From NCBI RefSeq assembly GCF_015706575.1, contig NW_024037072.1, forward strand, positions 19,159,162-19,223,161: DNA of 64,000 nucleotides. The letters are read 5' to 3'. The stretch comes from Patiria miniata. Lineage: Eukaryota > Echinodermata > Asteroidea > Valvatida > Asterinidae. The translations under genes and the position numbers were made by a program. The notes beneath the pieces were generated by a model that saw only the letters and a program-made list of their open reading frames with translations, searched no databases and was not told where the DNA came from. Positions 12,080-24,400 of this stretch are shown here, one piece after another (the stretch's first letter is position 1; each line of letters begins with the position of its first letter).

Positions 12080-12500
12080 TTCTCTTCCGCGAATTTTTCT
12101 TTTTGCGGTCGGCTCGCAAACGACACCGATATTCGACTGGTATCCTCACCCGTCTTTGACAAGACGAAGTCGACGACCCCCTGGGGAACCGCCGACCGTA
12201 CAATGTGGCCGCACAGTCAATACTCCAACCAGATAAAAAGCAAATCGGCAGGGCCAGCCGCGGTCGGTGCGGAACGGCCAAGAGGCTGGCCGTGTTGCGG
12301 GGCTTGTGGTCGAGGGGCCCGTAGGGACAAGCCTTCAAATTATTATTTCGCCGGCCGAAGCAAGCAGTCGACTTGAAGCCCTGACTGGGGCTTGTTCTGA
12401 AGGAGTCATCCGATGTAAGCGAGGTGTCTCCCGTTACACGGATTTTAATTGCGTGACGGCTTTCAGGGAGCCCTGGGAGAGACGTACACACCCGGACTGA
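12080..12500. promoter_or_regulatory. CpG-rich patch (candidate regulatory DNA or old element)
   Basis: About 400 bases with markedly higher GC and CpG content than both flanks. Long overlapping open frames occur on both strands (12005-12376 plus, 12060-12527 minus), as expected from low stop frequency in GC-rich DNA. None of the predicted peptides shows a domain I recognise. It may be a CpG island, a first exon or a remnant element. The compositional contrast is visible; the function is inference. Confidence 0.25.
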
Positions 12501-12730
12501 ATTCGGACTTGTCGAGACAGCCCCCACTGGACCGTCTGTATTTGCTAGGTATCTCGTCAGGAATTTAGAACTTCAATTTGAATATACGGACGTTGCAAAT
12601 AATTGCCTACGTTTCTAGCAGAGAGGAACAAACTGTCAACAAAATGTCGTCTAACATTTCATGAGACAATATCACACGTCAGAAAGACTCAGGAGAACAT
12701 AGTAGGCAATAATCTCGAGTATCTCCAAAA

Positions 12731-13017
12731 ACTGAGCCCAATTTCATAGTACTGAATAGCTTCACAGTAAGCAGAACAGTTGTGCTTACTATAGCAACAA
12801 AAAATCATGCTGCTGCTTAAGCACTATTCCGGCATGCTAACGGTTGCGCGCGCATGAAGATTTCTATATATTGTTACGTCACTGATTTAAGCAAAGTTTT
12901 CTTCTGGAGTAAAGCGTGCTTTTGCAGTGCTTACTGCTTAACGGTCCCTATGAAATAGATAGAGGCTCGGTAAGCACAAAGTCGGCTGTTAGGCAGCGCT
13001 ATGAAATTGGGCCCAGT
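12731..13017. mobile_element. MITE with GGGCCCAATTTCATAG ends
   Basis: Left end ACTGAGCCCAATTTCATAG and right end CTATGAAATTGGGCCCAGT form terminal inverted repeats of 19 bases with one mismatch. Internal GCTTACT, TTAAGCA and TGCTTA blocks add further secondary symmetry. The interior has no coding frame. Elements with this terminal sequence and GCTTA-rich interiors are, to my knowledge, high-copy in several invertebrate deuterostome genomes, which supports the host assignment. No target duplication could be fixed. Confidence 0.75.
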
Positions 13018-13867
13018 TCCTTAACTCACAAAGACGTCGCGGACCAAGTATATCCGATAGGGAATTGAATGCAAAATATAGAAATTGCACGCTTTGATCA
13101 AATGAACAATTGAATATCTATGTATGACAATGGACCTTTTAACTGTGTATAAAGGAAAGCAGACCTTATTGGAATGAGAATCCATAATCAAGTCCCTCGT
13201 CCACTCCCAAGTAACTTAAAAAGAAGAAGAAAGATTCAAGAAAATAGAGTTAACATACACGCTAAAAAATGAACCGACTTAAACATTTGCAAAATCATAC
13301 GACCAATCATAAAACGATTGATTTCATCACAAAGAAGACCTTCCCTCTGAACAAAGCCCTGAAGTTCTGCTCAGGTCACTGTCCTCTTTTTAGTATGCAG
13401 CAAAGCAGCTTAGGATCATAGCCTTGAGACATTGTGTCAAGACGGCGTTTCCCGATGAGACACAGAGCAGTGCGTCAAAGCAATCCACAACTAGCCACAT
13501 TTCCGAGCGTCCCCGGACGGACCAAAACTTTCTTATCAAATGCCGCCTTTGACAGACTTTTGTTGTGCTACAAATATAACAAGTTTGCTGAATGCATGAC
13601 AAAACTTTCTTGCCTGTCATGAATGTTTACCTTTTTTCTTTGCTTAAACGAGGTTATTGCAATGCACTGTGAGGTAGGATAAAAATCTCGTGTGGGTGTC
13701 AGATTACGACGACTGTCACTTGCAGAGTATTAAATCCTGGATCGCAAGATAGCGTGGTATGTTTGCACACGTCCCCAGGTCCTCCTGAATTGACGAGTTG
13801 GAAGGATGTCAAACCATATGGTCAAACAAGAAATGTCCTTCCACCATGACTTTACAACTCGCTTTTT
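13018..13867. other. intergenic, no gene seen
   Basis: Opposed short frames at 13390-13622 overlap on both strands and have no recognised domain. Nothing else is supported. Confidence 0.5.
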
Positions 13868-14054
13868 GAAACTTAGACTTCACGATTTCGAATCAACAAG
13901 CACTGGTGGTGAATACAAATTTCGCATTTTATGAATATTCCCCAAATCTCTTCACACTTTATTGACAGTGACTTGTGTAATGGATGTCAAACAACTTAAC
14001 TTCACGATATCAATTTACCAAGCGCTGTTGGTGAATACGAATTGGGCATTTTAT
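13868..14054. repeat. diverged tandem duplication, offset 122 bp
   Basis: A block containing CTTCACGAT, then CAAGCACTGGTGGTGAATAC and GCATTTTAT (about 13868-13932) recurs with substitutions at about 13990-14054. The shared landmark CTTCACGAT starts at 13878 and at 14000, giving the 122-base offset. It is an old local duplication; function unknown. Confidence 0.6.
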
Positions 14055-15210
14055 CACACTTTTCTCTACACTTTTGCCTACACTCGTAAACAGTCGTCGG
14101 ATAAGCAGATACGACATAATTCTCTATCACGCGTACCGTCTTTCTTACAGAGGCAAACTGATATTGTCATTACGAAGACAAATTGTTTTGTTCGATAACG
14201 GGGCTGCACATCCAGCTCTTGGCCTTGTAGGAAATTACAGTTCTGTATTGAAATGTTCACCGTAACAAGCCGTGGAAAGCAGACACACAATGAGAGCCAA
14301 AATGAAGGGGAAATTGTTTTTGTTTTTGGTGATGATGCTGCAGCCGGGAAGGGAAGAGCAGGGATTGGATTTGTTATGTCAGCAGTGTGCGGCAAATCGA
14401 AGATGGAACAAATTCAAGCACTGCTTTACATGCTGCTTTCGCAAAACTGCATAAATTACTGCTTACGCGGTGGCCTACGTAACTGAAGTCCAATTTGCTG
14501 GAGGCGGGACCCTTGGAGGTCTTCATTACCTGGAGAAGCTCTTACATGGTTTGGTCAAATATTTATTATTTTAGTTTTCGAATTCTAGAGCGGGGACAGA
14601 CGGAGACACGTACGTAGGCATGGACCTCGAGCGAGGAGATGCCCCATAGCCCTCTCAATACTCCAATGTGCGTCTTATTGTGTTTCTAAACTTTCTATTA
14701 TTTTAAGTAATCATGTATCCCCCCCCCCACCCACAAAAGAGGAAACTAAAACACTTAATCCTTATAAAATGGAATGTCGACGTAGCAATTCACGAACATA
14801 GTATGAGTTTGTTTCCTCCGCTCCTAAAAAGGCCTGCACAATCATTCCAATTGTGGAAAAAAATGGAAATTCAGAGAAAAAAACTTGGTTCGGATTTGGC
14901 CGCGTGCGAGTTACTTGCGGCTTGAAATCATTCGCATGCGTTTATGCGACGGAAGCCGCTTCCCATATGTACACACGCGTGTTGCTGCCGATCATAATAG
15001 CCAAGTATAACTCGGACGTGGCCTTTCATTCCACTGCACAATATAACCTGCATTGAGGTTATCCAGAGAATGAGGCATATTTCTGGTACAGACCGTGTGG
15101 AACATTCTGCAACAAAGAATGCTGTTTTGCGCTGCAATTTTAAAAGATCACAATATAAAGGTGCTGATTGCGAAGGGAATGGCGTTGACTAGCAACAATC
15201 ACCGGTTAAT
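14055..15210. other. intergenic, no supported gene
   Basis: Includes a C10 run at 14719-14728. A small frame ending at 14454 has a hydrophobic start and five cysteines but no other support (see rejected items). No element boundaries were found. Confidence 0.45.
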
Positions 15211-15221
15211 GAGATGCAGTT

Positions 15222-15350
15222 AATTAATGTAATATAATGTAACTATGTATTAAGTACGTATGTTTTTCTAAAAAATGTAAACAATGTTGCGAGAAATAAA
15301 AGCGCTAGACGCAATAAATGAAGAAAGAAAGAAGAAGAAGAAAAAAAAAA
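15222..15350 (+). mobile_element. short 5'-truncated retroposon with 11 bp duplication
   Basis: The 11-mer GAGATGCAGTT occurs at 15211-15221 and again at 15351-15361, immediately bounding a 129-base insert. The insert ends in AATAAATGAAG and an A/G-rich tail ending in about ten A. A direct target duplication plus a 3' A-rich tail is the signature of target-primed reverse transcription, so this is most likely the 3' end of a LINE truncated on arrival, inserted in plus orientation. It is too short to type the family. Confidence 0.75.
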
Positions 15351-15361
15351 GAGATGCAGTT

Positions 15362-18300
15362 TCTAAATCAACATGTAGGAAGACACGCGACACGTGTTTT
15401 GTTTGTTGTCGGTCCCAGCTGAACCAAACTACAGACGAGGCCAAGATCGAACGTTTGCCTCGAAATAATTGGGTGCACATTTTGCAACCTAGCTGTTCTG
15501 AAACCTATATTAAAGCGTGAACAGAACATCAAATGCGCTTCGAGGCGGCCAACAACATCAATTAGCAAATAATTCACACACGAAAGTTAAATATAAAACG
15601 TGGATAGAAACTCTTTGCATGATCGCAGATCATACACTTGACAAAAAGTAGTGTTATCTTATAGTAAATTATGGGGTTTTTTTGTAATGAAGAAAAAAAT
15701 GTTGTGTATTATCAACTTACCTTCTCAGACTGGAAGAGAACGACTGTCAGGAAATTGGTGTCATATCATAGCATAGCCACCAGCCGACTATAAAAACCAA
15801 ATACTCCACAATTTCACAGACTGTCTGACTGTGCAGGCAGTCCGAGGGGCGGACCTGGAGTGACACGTTCTATTGCACTAGCCTCATGCCGTGTCGGTCT
15901 TGAAGTGTCTTAATTCGTCCAGCCGGTGTGGTACATAATTTCAACATCTACCCAAGTCCGGTGACTTTAATTTTCCATCTACAGACTTGAAGCTACACGT
16001 GTGTCTATTATCCCAATTAATGATTCTTCATTGTGGCGTTGTACCGAGACATGCGCAGTACTGTCAAACAGGTCCAGTTCATCCCCGATTATGCTCACTT
16101 ACAAGACACAAAAACCGGCAACCTTGCCCCCAGCGACATCCACAATCATGAGGCGTCCCTAAAGACGAGGTTGAGGCACTCAAGTGGGTACATCATTGGG
16201 AATAGGCGGTGGAAATTGCAGGAATCCAATGGAACCATCAAAACTAACCGTATCTTAGTTGGTTGGGATTGGTTAAGTACTTTCGCTGTGAATTGCTTTC
16301 CAATGGCCCATCTTCTGGCCAGTATGTCTTAAACCCCGCACTCGTGAAAACCACAGACTGTGTATAGGGAAAGGGTGATTGATGTATTTCGGATTTTTGT
16401 AAGACTCACGAAGTAATATGGAAGAAAGGTGAAGCAACGGAAACCCCACATTATTCCATGATTGACGGAGAATCGATTAAACACACACTCGTGCAACATT
16501 TGGTTCCAGAATTTTCCGGCGTGTTATCGATAATTACAATATTTGCTTTAAACGTCGAGTCCCGAAGTATCGAATATATTCCTTTTTGCGCAGTACGGCA
16601 CTATATCCTGAATTATTTTCTGAACCGTCCATCATGCAGAAACGCGTACATCTGTTTGCTCTGTGCAAATATAGCTGCACTAGAGGGACAGACGCGGTAA
16701 ACATTTATAAGTAGCTCTCCCCAGTCAAAAAGAGAGAGGACAATTTGCATATCAGAAACATTCGTGGCCTCGAATGTACTTTACACTCATCGAATCGTCT
16801 CCGTGACTCAAGGCGGAATCCCTATATGGGCCCACAGGTCTTACACTTTACTAAAAGACAAAGATAACAAAAAGACAGAGCTGCAATTTTCAAGGAACCT
16901 TCTTGTTGACGTGCTTTAAGCATTCTTTCTCATCTGTGACTTGCCTAAGCGTCGTGAAGGCCACTGTAAGTCTCGCTGCCCTATCATTATCATTTCATTG
17001 GAGCTCTTCACTTTGTCATATCAGTTTTGATTTTTTACTCATTGTAAAATGAATTTGTTTATCAATCATTGGTAAATTGGACTTGGAATCGACAAGCCTT
17101 GTCATATTTGTTCCCCTACCTTTGATGTATTATCTTTATTTTCATATTTTTAGTCAAAGTGCCAGTTCGAGCGCGAACTATGTGGTTGACCTTTATGCCA
17201 TGCAACTACTATACTCGAGCGCCCGCAATAGGCCTTGTCCAAATGGTTTACAAAACTGGTGTTGCCGTATGATGCAACTTAAAATCAAATTTGTCTTCTC
17301 TTCCGTGCGTCTTAAAAATATTGGTGATTCAACGGTATACAGTGTCCAAAATCATATTGGGGGAAAAGCGTGAAAGAATGATACTTGGGTGGCTTTGATA
17401 CCTGCAGGCAACCAACAGGCACGACATCACACTCACAGGTGGTCTACAGTCGACTCTTTGGGACCTACCAAGGTTGCTTTTAGGTCGCATCGCAGATTAC
17501 CAATAGTCTGAGGATCAGCCATTCACGTATACCGTGCAGAGCAACGGTCGAACGTCTGATACGGCGCCGCGCGCAAGCCAATCAGAGTGGACTTTAGAAA
17601 CTGTGTCGTCATTTCGATCGCAGTGGACTAAATGTATGGTCAGTTTGGATGCCATGGTTTTGTAATACCGTGAACAACGGGTTACCGAAGACCGATATAG
17701 GCCTAGAAGGCGCACGCTGAGTGGTCAACATTTCGATGTTTCAATGTAGTCTTGCTCTGCACAATTAACCGCCAAATCTGCTCGCATGCCATAAACCCTT
17801 GCTGTACAAGGAGATTATTTTGTAGACTAAACATCATTTGAGATAATAACGGTAAAGCCGTGATATTTGAAGAACAGCATTTGAACTATGAAACCGAAAA
17901 AGTTGTTGATTTAAGAGCCCGAAAACCTATTCCGTGGGCAATGGGGAATCAATCTTAGACAACAAAATTACGGCAGACCATTTAAAATTCTTGATTGGGG
18001 CCCAGCCACATCATTAAATTTGCAGGAAGAATGTATGACCGCGAGTATCCGGACGACCGGCACGCAGAAGTGATGCAATAACCACTCAGTTAATAACCAG
18101 CTTGACAATAATATGGATTGAACATGGGTGACAAAATGGAGCAGGGTACTTCAGTGCATCTCCGCGTGAAGATGTTGGAAATTGCACTCTTTCAGTGGTC
18201 ATCCGCTTTTGAATTCAAAGACACGTCCACTCGAATAACTCTTCATCCGCGGAAGCTGCAGCATGAAACAATTAATATCGTCTTCACTGATAAACAAGGG

Positions 18301-19846
18301 CGTTTAGAATTTAAATTGTACCCATTGGTTTCTACTTGTTTGAATCTATGACGTGTTTTGGATCTGTGAATGTATGTACCATGATTAAGCATAACACGGA
18401 AGCCTGTTAGCACCATCAAGTATACTTTGGGAAAAAAATGTATACATATATAAACGACTTTAACGACAATCGAATTCGAACATCTAAAGAGCTTTGAAGT
18501 CTACGAGGGGGTACATTGCCTCTTTTTCACAACACGTTTAAGAAGTTCAACATTCGCTTTTCGTGGTTAAGAATTCTGCACACCATACTGTGATCCGCAT
18601 TCGGAATAGCATTTAATCCACAGATATGAGGCTCATCTGTTAGTAATCTTGTATTCACTCTTTCAACACCGTCGTTTGACATTTTGGAACGGACGACCGT
18701 GAATACTGTGGACGCGCCAGAATACCAATACGTGAAATGCACACCAGTTAAAAAAAACACTTTCTGGTCACTGAGATTTTGCCTCTAAAATAACAAGGAG
18801 AAAACTAACCAGATACGTATCACACTATCAGTGGTATGACGGCCGCAATGAAATCAATATGATATGCCATAGATGATGTGAATATGATGGACGCCCTAAT
18901 CAAAAACGGTTAGATTATCCAGTGATGAGTGATTCGAATTGAAAGTGATTCGAATAGTTTTCTTCTCGGTATACCGGCTGTTTGCCAATTACATGACAGT
19001 GATTTAAACTCTGTTTCAAAGAGAGGACCAAGTCCAAGAGGAGAAATTAGTAAACAGAACCGGTACGCCAGTATTATTGTATGATGACTTCTGGACAAGA
19101 TGTTTCAGATAAGCAGCATTTTCGTCTGGCACAAGCGCCTCGTTTGTTTTTTTACATTCGCTCTTTGCACGGAATCGCCATGTGTGAACCAAAGCGAGGC
19201 TGTACGTGCAAAACAGTCGTTGTTTGTGTTGGTATAGACTGCTACCGTAGAACCAATAAAAGTGACTAGATTTGACTTTGCAGTCCCTCTTTCAACTCAC
19301 GAATACTTGAACTTGTATCCTTGTGGAGTCATTTCTTTGTTCTCGTGTAGGGCCTACTAAAAAAATTGGGTTGGGAAATCTAGTTTCAAAATGCTCCAAT
19401 CTTAACCAAAATTATTTTCATGGGCTGAAATTCGGACTTAATATCCCTTATACATCAAATTCTTCAATTTGCAACGAATCAACACACCTTCGAAATTCCT
19501 AGTTTTTTGAGTAAAATCTATACATCTATTTCGTTTCAATCTTTTGTTCCCTAGTGTACCCATGTCTCCACAGGGTACCGTGTACTAGGTCAACCGTGCA
19601 AAGTGCTTATAATTAATGAAATGGTCACAAGCCTGTGCCACAAGGTAACAACAGTTTGCAAACATTTGTGTGATTTCCCAAAATTGCCGGGCTTGTATCC
19701 AAGAATCAGGTGGGTTGCATTCAAAACATTGTAAACCCCTCCTCTACTAAAAGGCCGAACTGTGTCACGCCAGTTCCCGTTGAGGACGTATCGTACGAAA
19801 GAGAACGCACATTTAGTTTAGGAATAACACTTACAAGAGCTCCATA
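15362..19846. other. 4.5 kb intergenic, no gene seen
   Basis: Several short frames (for example 16033-16332 and 17077-17373, plus) have no recognised domains. A canonical CCAATCAG motif lies at 17578-17585 in a CpG-rich patch (17540-17600), a possible regulatory site with no gene beside it. No RNA gene or TIR element was found. Confidence 0.5.
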
Positions 19847-19850
19847 TTAA

Positions 19851-20172
19851 AGGGATATTACGGCCTGAAATACCCGAAAATGTTATGTTATGTTTTGTGT
19901 GTGTGACACTACACACAGCACCAATACACTAATGTTGTTTCTCGCACGTCCGCATAATGCGAGCGTTACGACCGGATTCACGACTAGCACCCAATTGCTC
20001 GATTGTGAGAGTCAACATTTTTACCGTTCCCGAAAATCGTTCTCGCAAGAAATATCGCAAAACGCCCAGTTTTTTAAAGGATGGTTGTGTGGACATTTAT
20101 ATCCGACTTTTAAATGATCTTTCCAATTAATATCATTTCATTTAAAACGCGTTATTAAGCGTAATGTCCATT
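19851..20172. mobile_element. TTAA-flanked MITE, copy A
   Basis: TTAA (19847-19850) followed by AGGGATATTACGGCCTGAA begins the element. The right end is a diverged inverted copy (CGTAATGTCCATT) followed by TTAA at 20173-20176. The interior, including TTTTTTAAAGGATGGTTGTG and TTTAAAACGCG, matches in reverse orientation the element starting at 37465, which supports both boundaries. No transposase is encoded. A TTAA target is compatible with piggyBac-type or similar transposases; the family is inferred. Confidence 0.78.
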
Positions 20173-20468
20173 TTAAAATATACGAGTGTGTTTGTGGATG
20201 GAATGTCATATTGCCTTGTTTTCTTTAATCGTGGATGTGATACGTTTGTGTTCTCCCTGGGTACAAGTATTGGGTTCACCTTGTTTTGAGCAATGTTCAG
20301 TGCTGTGTTGTCGAACAACGATTTTGTTATGACATGATACGAAGTGATGAATGTAGACTTGGACCAAGCTGAAGTTACAGAAATGCTTTCGGCCGTATGT
20401 ACTGAAAGTGAGCAAGTGGAAAGTCCTATATAGGCCTACATGCCTACAGAAAATATGAAAGTAGAGCG

Positions 20469-20601
20469 GCGCATCAAACTTTTACAGAGGAACTGAGTTG
20501 ACATGCTATCAAAACTACAATCCCCTAGGATGCATGTCGGATGCACGTATCATTCTAGGGGATCTTGTATTTCCCAGTTCTCTCAAAACAGTTTGACGCG
20601 C
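20469..20601. mobile_element. 133 bp foldback MITE
   Basis: Left arm starts GCGCATCAAACT and the right arm ends AGTTTGACGCGC. The arms continue with matching AGAG(G)AACTG and ATCCCCTAG(G/A)ATG blocks to a short loop. The element sits only 16 bases before the next foldback. No coding capacity. Confidence 0.7.
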
Positions 20602-20617
20602 TGAACTACATTAGGCT

Positions 20618-21186
20618 AGCCCAGGTTGGACGACGTCTTCATTTCGTCCAGGGTATTAATTCTACTACCATAGCGAAAAAAGTGTTAACACATTTTTCTT
20701 ATTTTTTCCTTGATAGAGGAAGCTGAAATTTCGTTAACATATTCATTGTGTCCAGAATGATACATATGCTTGGTTTAGAAAATGTAAATGTGCCCTTGGG
20801 GACATGTTTATCGAAAATAAAACACAGATCCACGCTTTCGTCGAAAACATAATTATGCAGTACGAACTCCCCGTGTGAAGCTTACGCGCGCGTGCAACAC
20901 TTGTGTCATGTATGCGGAGTGTATACGACATGTTCGTACTGATGATGTTTTTCTCAAAAGCGTGGATCTGCGGTTTATTTTCGGTAAACACGTCGCCCAC
21001 GGACATATTTACCTTTGCTAAACTCAGCGTATGTATAATTCTGGACACAAGGAATATGTAAACGAAATTTCAGCTTCCTCCATCATGTAAAAATATAAAT
21101 GTGTTATAATTTCGCTATGGCTGATTGCAGACGTTCATACCCTGGACTGATCCGTCGCGTGTACACAACGGAGTCCAACCTGGGCT
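20618..21186. mobile_element. 569 bp foldback element, full length
   Basis: Begins AGCCCAGGTTGGACGACG and ends TCCAACCTGGGCT. Nearly the whole element folds on itself: matching blocks include CATAGCGA, GAAGCTGAAATTTCGTTAAC, TGTGTCCAGAAT, TCGAAAATAAA and, near the centre, ATCCACGCTTT and CAGTACGAAC. The arms are about 250-270 bases with a central loop near 20880-20930. One arm of a second copy is at 42350-42571, confirming it as a repeat family. Frames inside it are shadows of the palindrome. Non-autonomous; superfamily unknown. Confidence 0.82.
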
Positions 21187-21380
21187 GTTATGTAGGCCTA
21201 TTCAGAATACTGATTCATAGAAAGTGAATGACCGACAACCTCGGGCTCACATTGCGGTACATGTACTAGAATGTCGAAATCACAGTTCTCGACTGGTTAA
21301 TTGAGCTGGAGTTATGCCTCACTTCTTTTTTACTGGTACAAGAGGGCCAACACAGCGTCCTGTAAGTGCACCTATTGGAA

Positions 21381-21400
21381 TGACTGACTGACTGACTGAC
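21381..21400. repeat. (TGAC)5 microsatellite
   Basis: Five perfect TGAC units, followed by looser CTGACCGACTG sequence to about 21460. Confidence 0.85.
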
Positions 21401-24400
21401 AGACTACATGAATGTCACTAATTGTGACTTAGACTTACCTACCTCACTGACCGACTGCCAGTTGTGACTTACACTAGTCTCGGACCAGCTGTACAAGGCT
21501 TATTTGCCTATAGTCTTGGTTTACCTGATCTTCCATTTGGGGAGCATTTTATGATTTATCTGAACAATTCCAGAAATAAGACTATACGGAAAATCTGAAG
21601 ACCAAAATAGTATTACATTGCTTATTCCTACTGGAATCACTAAATAAGCATTATATACCTCTGACAAAATGATAATGCAATTTCCCCCAAAAAGATACTT
21701 TGCAAAGCTCGTAACATTCGCGAAACCACCAAGGATGCAGTCACGAACTGACATTTCAAACCAAAATCTGAGAGACTGCTAATGACATGATTCGAAAGAT
21801 TTGGGCATTATTGTAATAATGACAGGAACCGCTGATAAGCTGAAGGCTAAAAGGACGTCATTAGTATACCAACATTTGTGCTTTGTGTTTACGTCCTTAG
21901 TTGGCCTCAGTGTATCCGGGATTTGTTTCATCCCATCACGTCTGATGAGCGAAATGGCATTGTGAAGATTTCATCCTTCCTCAATTACCTATATATAAAA
22001 AAAAAACAGACGCCAATTTTCTCGCCGGGTTCTGAATGATTTTCCGGTATAGACTGAACTGTTTAGGGAGTTGATGATGAGCAACAGGAGCTAATTAGGA
22101 CTAGAGTGACGAATATTATGACCTATCTCAACAGCAACACTTTGACACAATGTAGAATGAGGTTGACATGTCCGGTGTACGTGGGCGTATAGAGGCGGAA
22201 ATTACAGTCCGTTGTAAAGGAACCATTATTAGAGGACGAACCAAACAAACAACTTCATCTGAAGTTCCTCATTTACTTCTATTCTTAGCTCCTCACCAAA
22301 TCCGTTCCCCCTACTTCATCCTGTCCACTAGTCTTTTCCCTCCATCTTCTTGTTTTTTCATTTACAATCCAGTGTTCGATGCATTTAAATCAGAAATCGG
22401 ACAAAGAACGTATCCGATACACATGAAAAAAGCCACCCACTCCAACAAAATGGCATAGACAAACGAAAGACAAACACGCACAAAACAACATCTCCATGAC
22501 AACTGCTGTCGATGTAAGACCTTCTTGATCTCATCAGGACAAAAAACAAGTATCATTGACATTTTCAGATTTGATTTCGTCTTTTCAGGTTCGTGATTTT
22601 TAGCAAATAGTACCGTCAGTTTTTGGACTCTATGCCTAAGTAATAGAGACTGCAACAATAGTATGCGGATGGAATAACATCGTGCTAACTTGATATATAG
22701 GCCTACACGTGTTTATTTGGCATTCCGTGCCAGTGTAATGACATTATACCAACCTCCTTCTACGTTCGCTTACAATGGTTGCTCTGATCTAATTTTTCCC
22801 CGTATACAATTATATCGATCATCAGTCAACCGTTCGACTTTGTGTGGTATTGTGGTCAGTCGGAAAGCCAAATGGAAATGTACTGTTTCCAAAGATATTC
22901 AGAAATGTTGAGCTGAAATCGTAATTAAGTTATCTTTCAAATATCCATCTTTTCAGCTTGTTATAAATTTAGAACCACCAAATCGCTCCATTCACACAGC
23001 TTTTATGTTCGCCTAAGTGATGTCAGAATTCAAGCATGGATTCGAGTTGGAAGGAACATAAATATAAAACATAATGTTTTGTGAACATAATGTCAAATGT
23101 ACCGTCTAAAGTCGGTTAATCACATTAGTACTGAAACACCAGAACTGATTTTTTTTTTAATATCTCGTTCCACCTTGTGGATCTATTTGAAGCGTGACAA
23201 GTCCTGCGTTATGATGGTCCGGTCTTCTCATTTGTGATACACAGTTTCCCTCAAACACTTTTTTTTTTATTCATGACGTCATTTATTCACCTCATTATAA
23301 GGTTGAGTTAATCACCTTTCAAATAGGAGCATTTCGTACATGCACACATCTCTTTCGCGTGATACCAAATTCATTAAGTAACAAGATTGGTATCACAGAA
23401 TCATATCCGGCCATGAGTCGAGCTTCAGCGGGTATTATTCCATCACATTTCTATCCAAGGAAGAAAGACCTCATCGTGGTCTTCTAGTGACATTATTCCT
23501 CAAGGGGGCATCGACAATCCGGCTTCAACTTCTCAAACGACTCACTTTCTTGTTGCCGCTGTTATTCATACACACCGACTTACCAGACCGCCGCGAGCTA
23601 CCGTTTTCAGTAACTAATGAAGCATGTGAATGATGTTTTCCTACCAAATACTTAACCGCGGCGCAGCACTTCCATGAGGCAATCCCGGCAAGGCACGGTG
23701 TTTCCTTTCGCTCAATTGACAGTGTTTTTCGTGTGCATTCATGTTACCTATGATCGGGATCAATAATTTTTATATTAGAGAACTAAAAAACGAATTGTCG
23801 TTTTTATGACACCCATAAATGTTATAACATGCGAACGACGAAACACATTAAGAATAACAAACCCAGTGCGGTGAATTTGATTAGTTTTGGTATAAAATGT
23901 TACTGCAATTACAAACTAACGTATGTTGTTCAATTACATAGCTAGCCGAATAAGCCGATTATAATCCAGAATAAAAGTATAGTAAAAGAGAAGTATTAAG
24001 TGTAGGCAAAAAATAGTAATAACATTACAAGACGTAATACTAGTTATAAACAATAATACTAGTCGTCGAAATACCATATGTGTTATTAGATTTAATTTTA
24101 CGGAGAGATAAAAGCTAGCCACTGCGAACCGCTTACTTAATGGACTGATATTAATATGTATATAAATCTTAAAATATAGAAGGCCTAGCTGATGTTTTGT
24201 ATCCTTTCATAATTTCTCTCAAAGTGCAAAGAAACTTTCTAGGATGGAAATGGAATTAAAATGCCCTCTTAAAATGAACATTAAGGATCCAAAATTAATC
24301 TTAAATTTGCCTTGTGCTGTACACTGTGCATTATCGATAAAATTAACAAAACACGATGTTTGTATGATTGTATATTATGCTGTTTGGCGCCCATTGTAAT

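Noticed and set aside
12060..12527. 155-codon minus frame in a CpG-rich patch
   Set aside because: Equally long frames exist on the other strand and no domain is recognised; explained by low stop frequency in GC-rich DNA.
14272..14454. Small frame with hydrophobic start and CxxC...CxxCC pattern, resembling a secreted cysteine-rich peptide
   Set aside because: Only one short frame, five (odd) cysteines, no cleavage-site or family match, no transcript evidence; chance is likely.
15860..15900. TATTGCACTAGCC resembling the miR-92/25 seed
   Set aside because: No hairpin partner upstream and mismatches after the seed.
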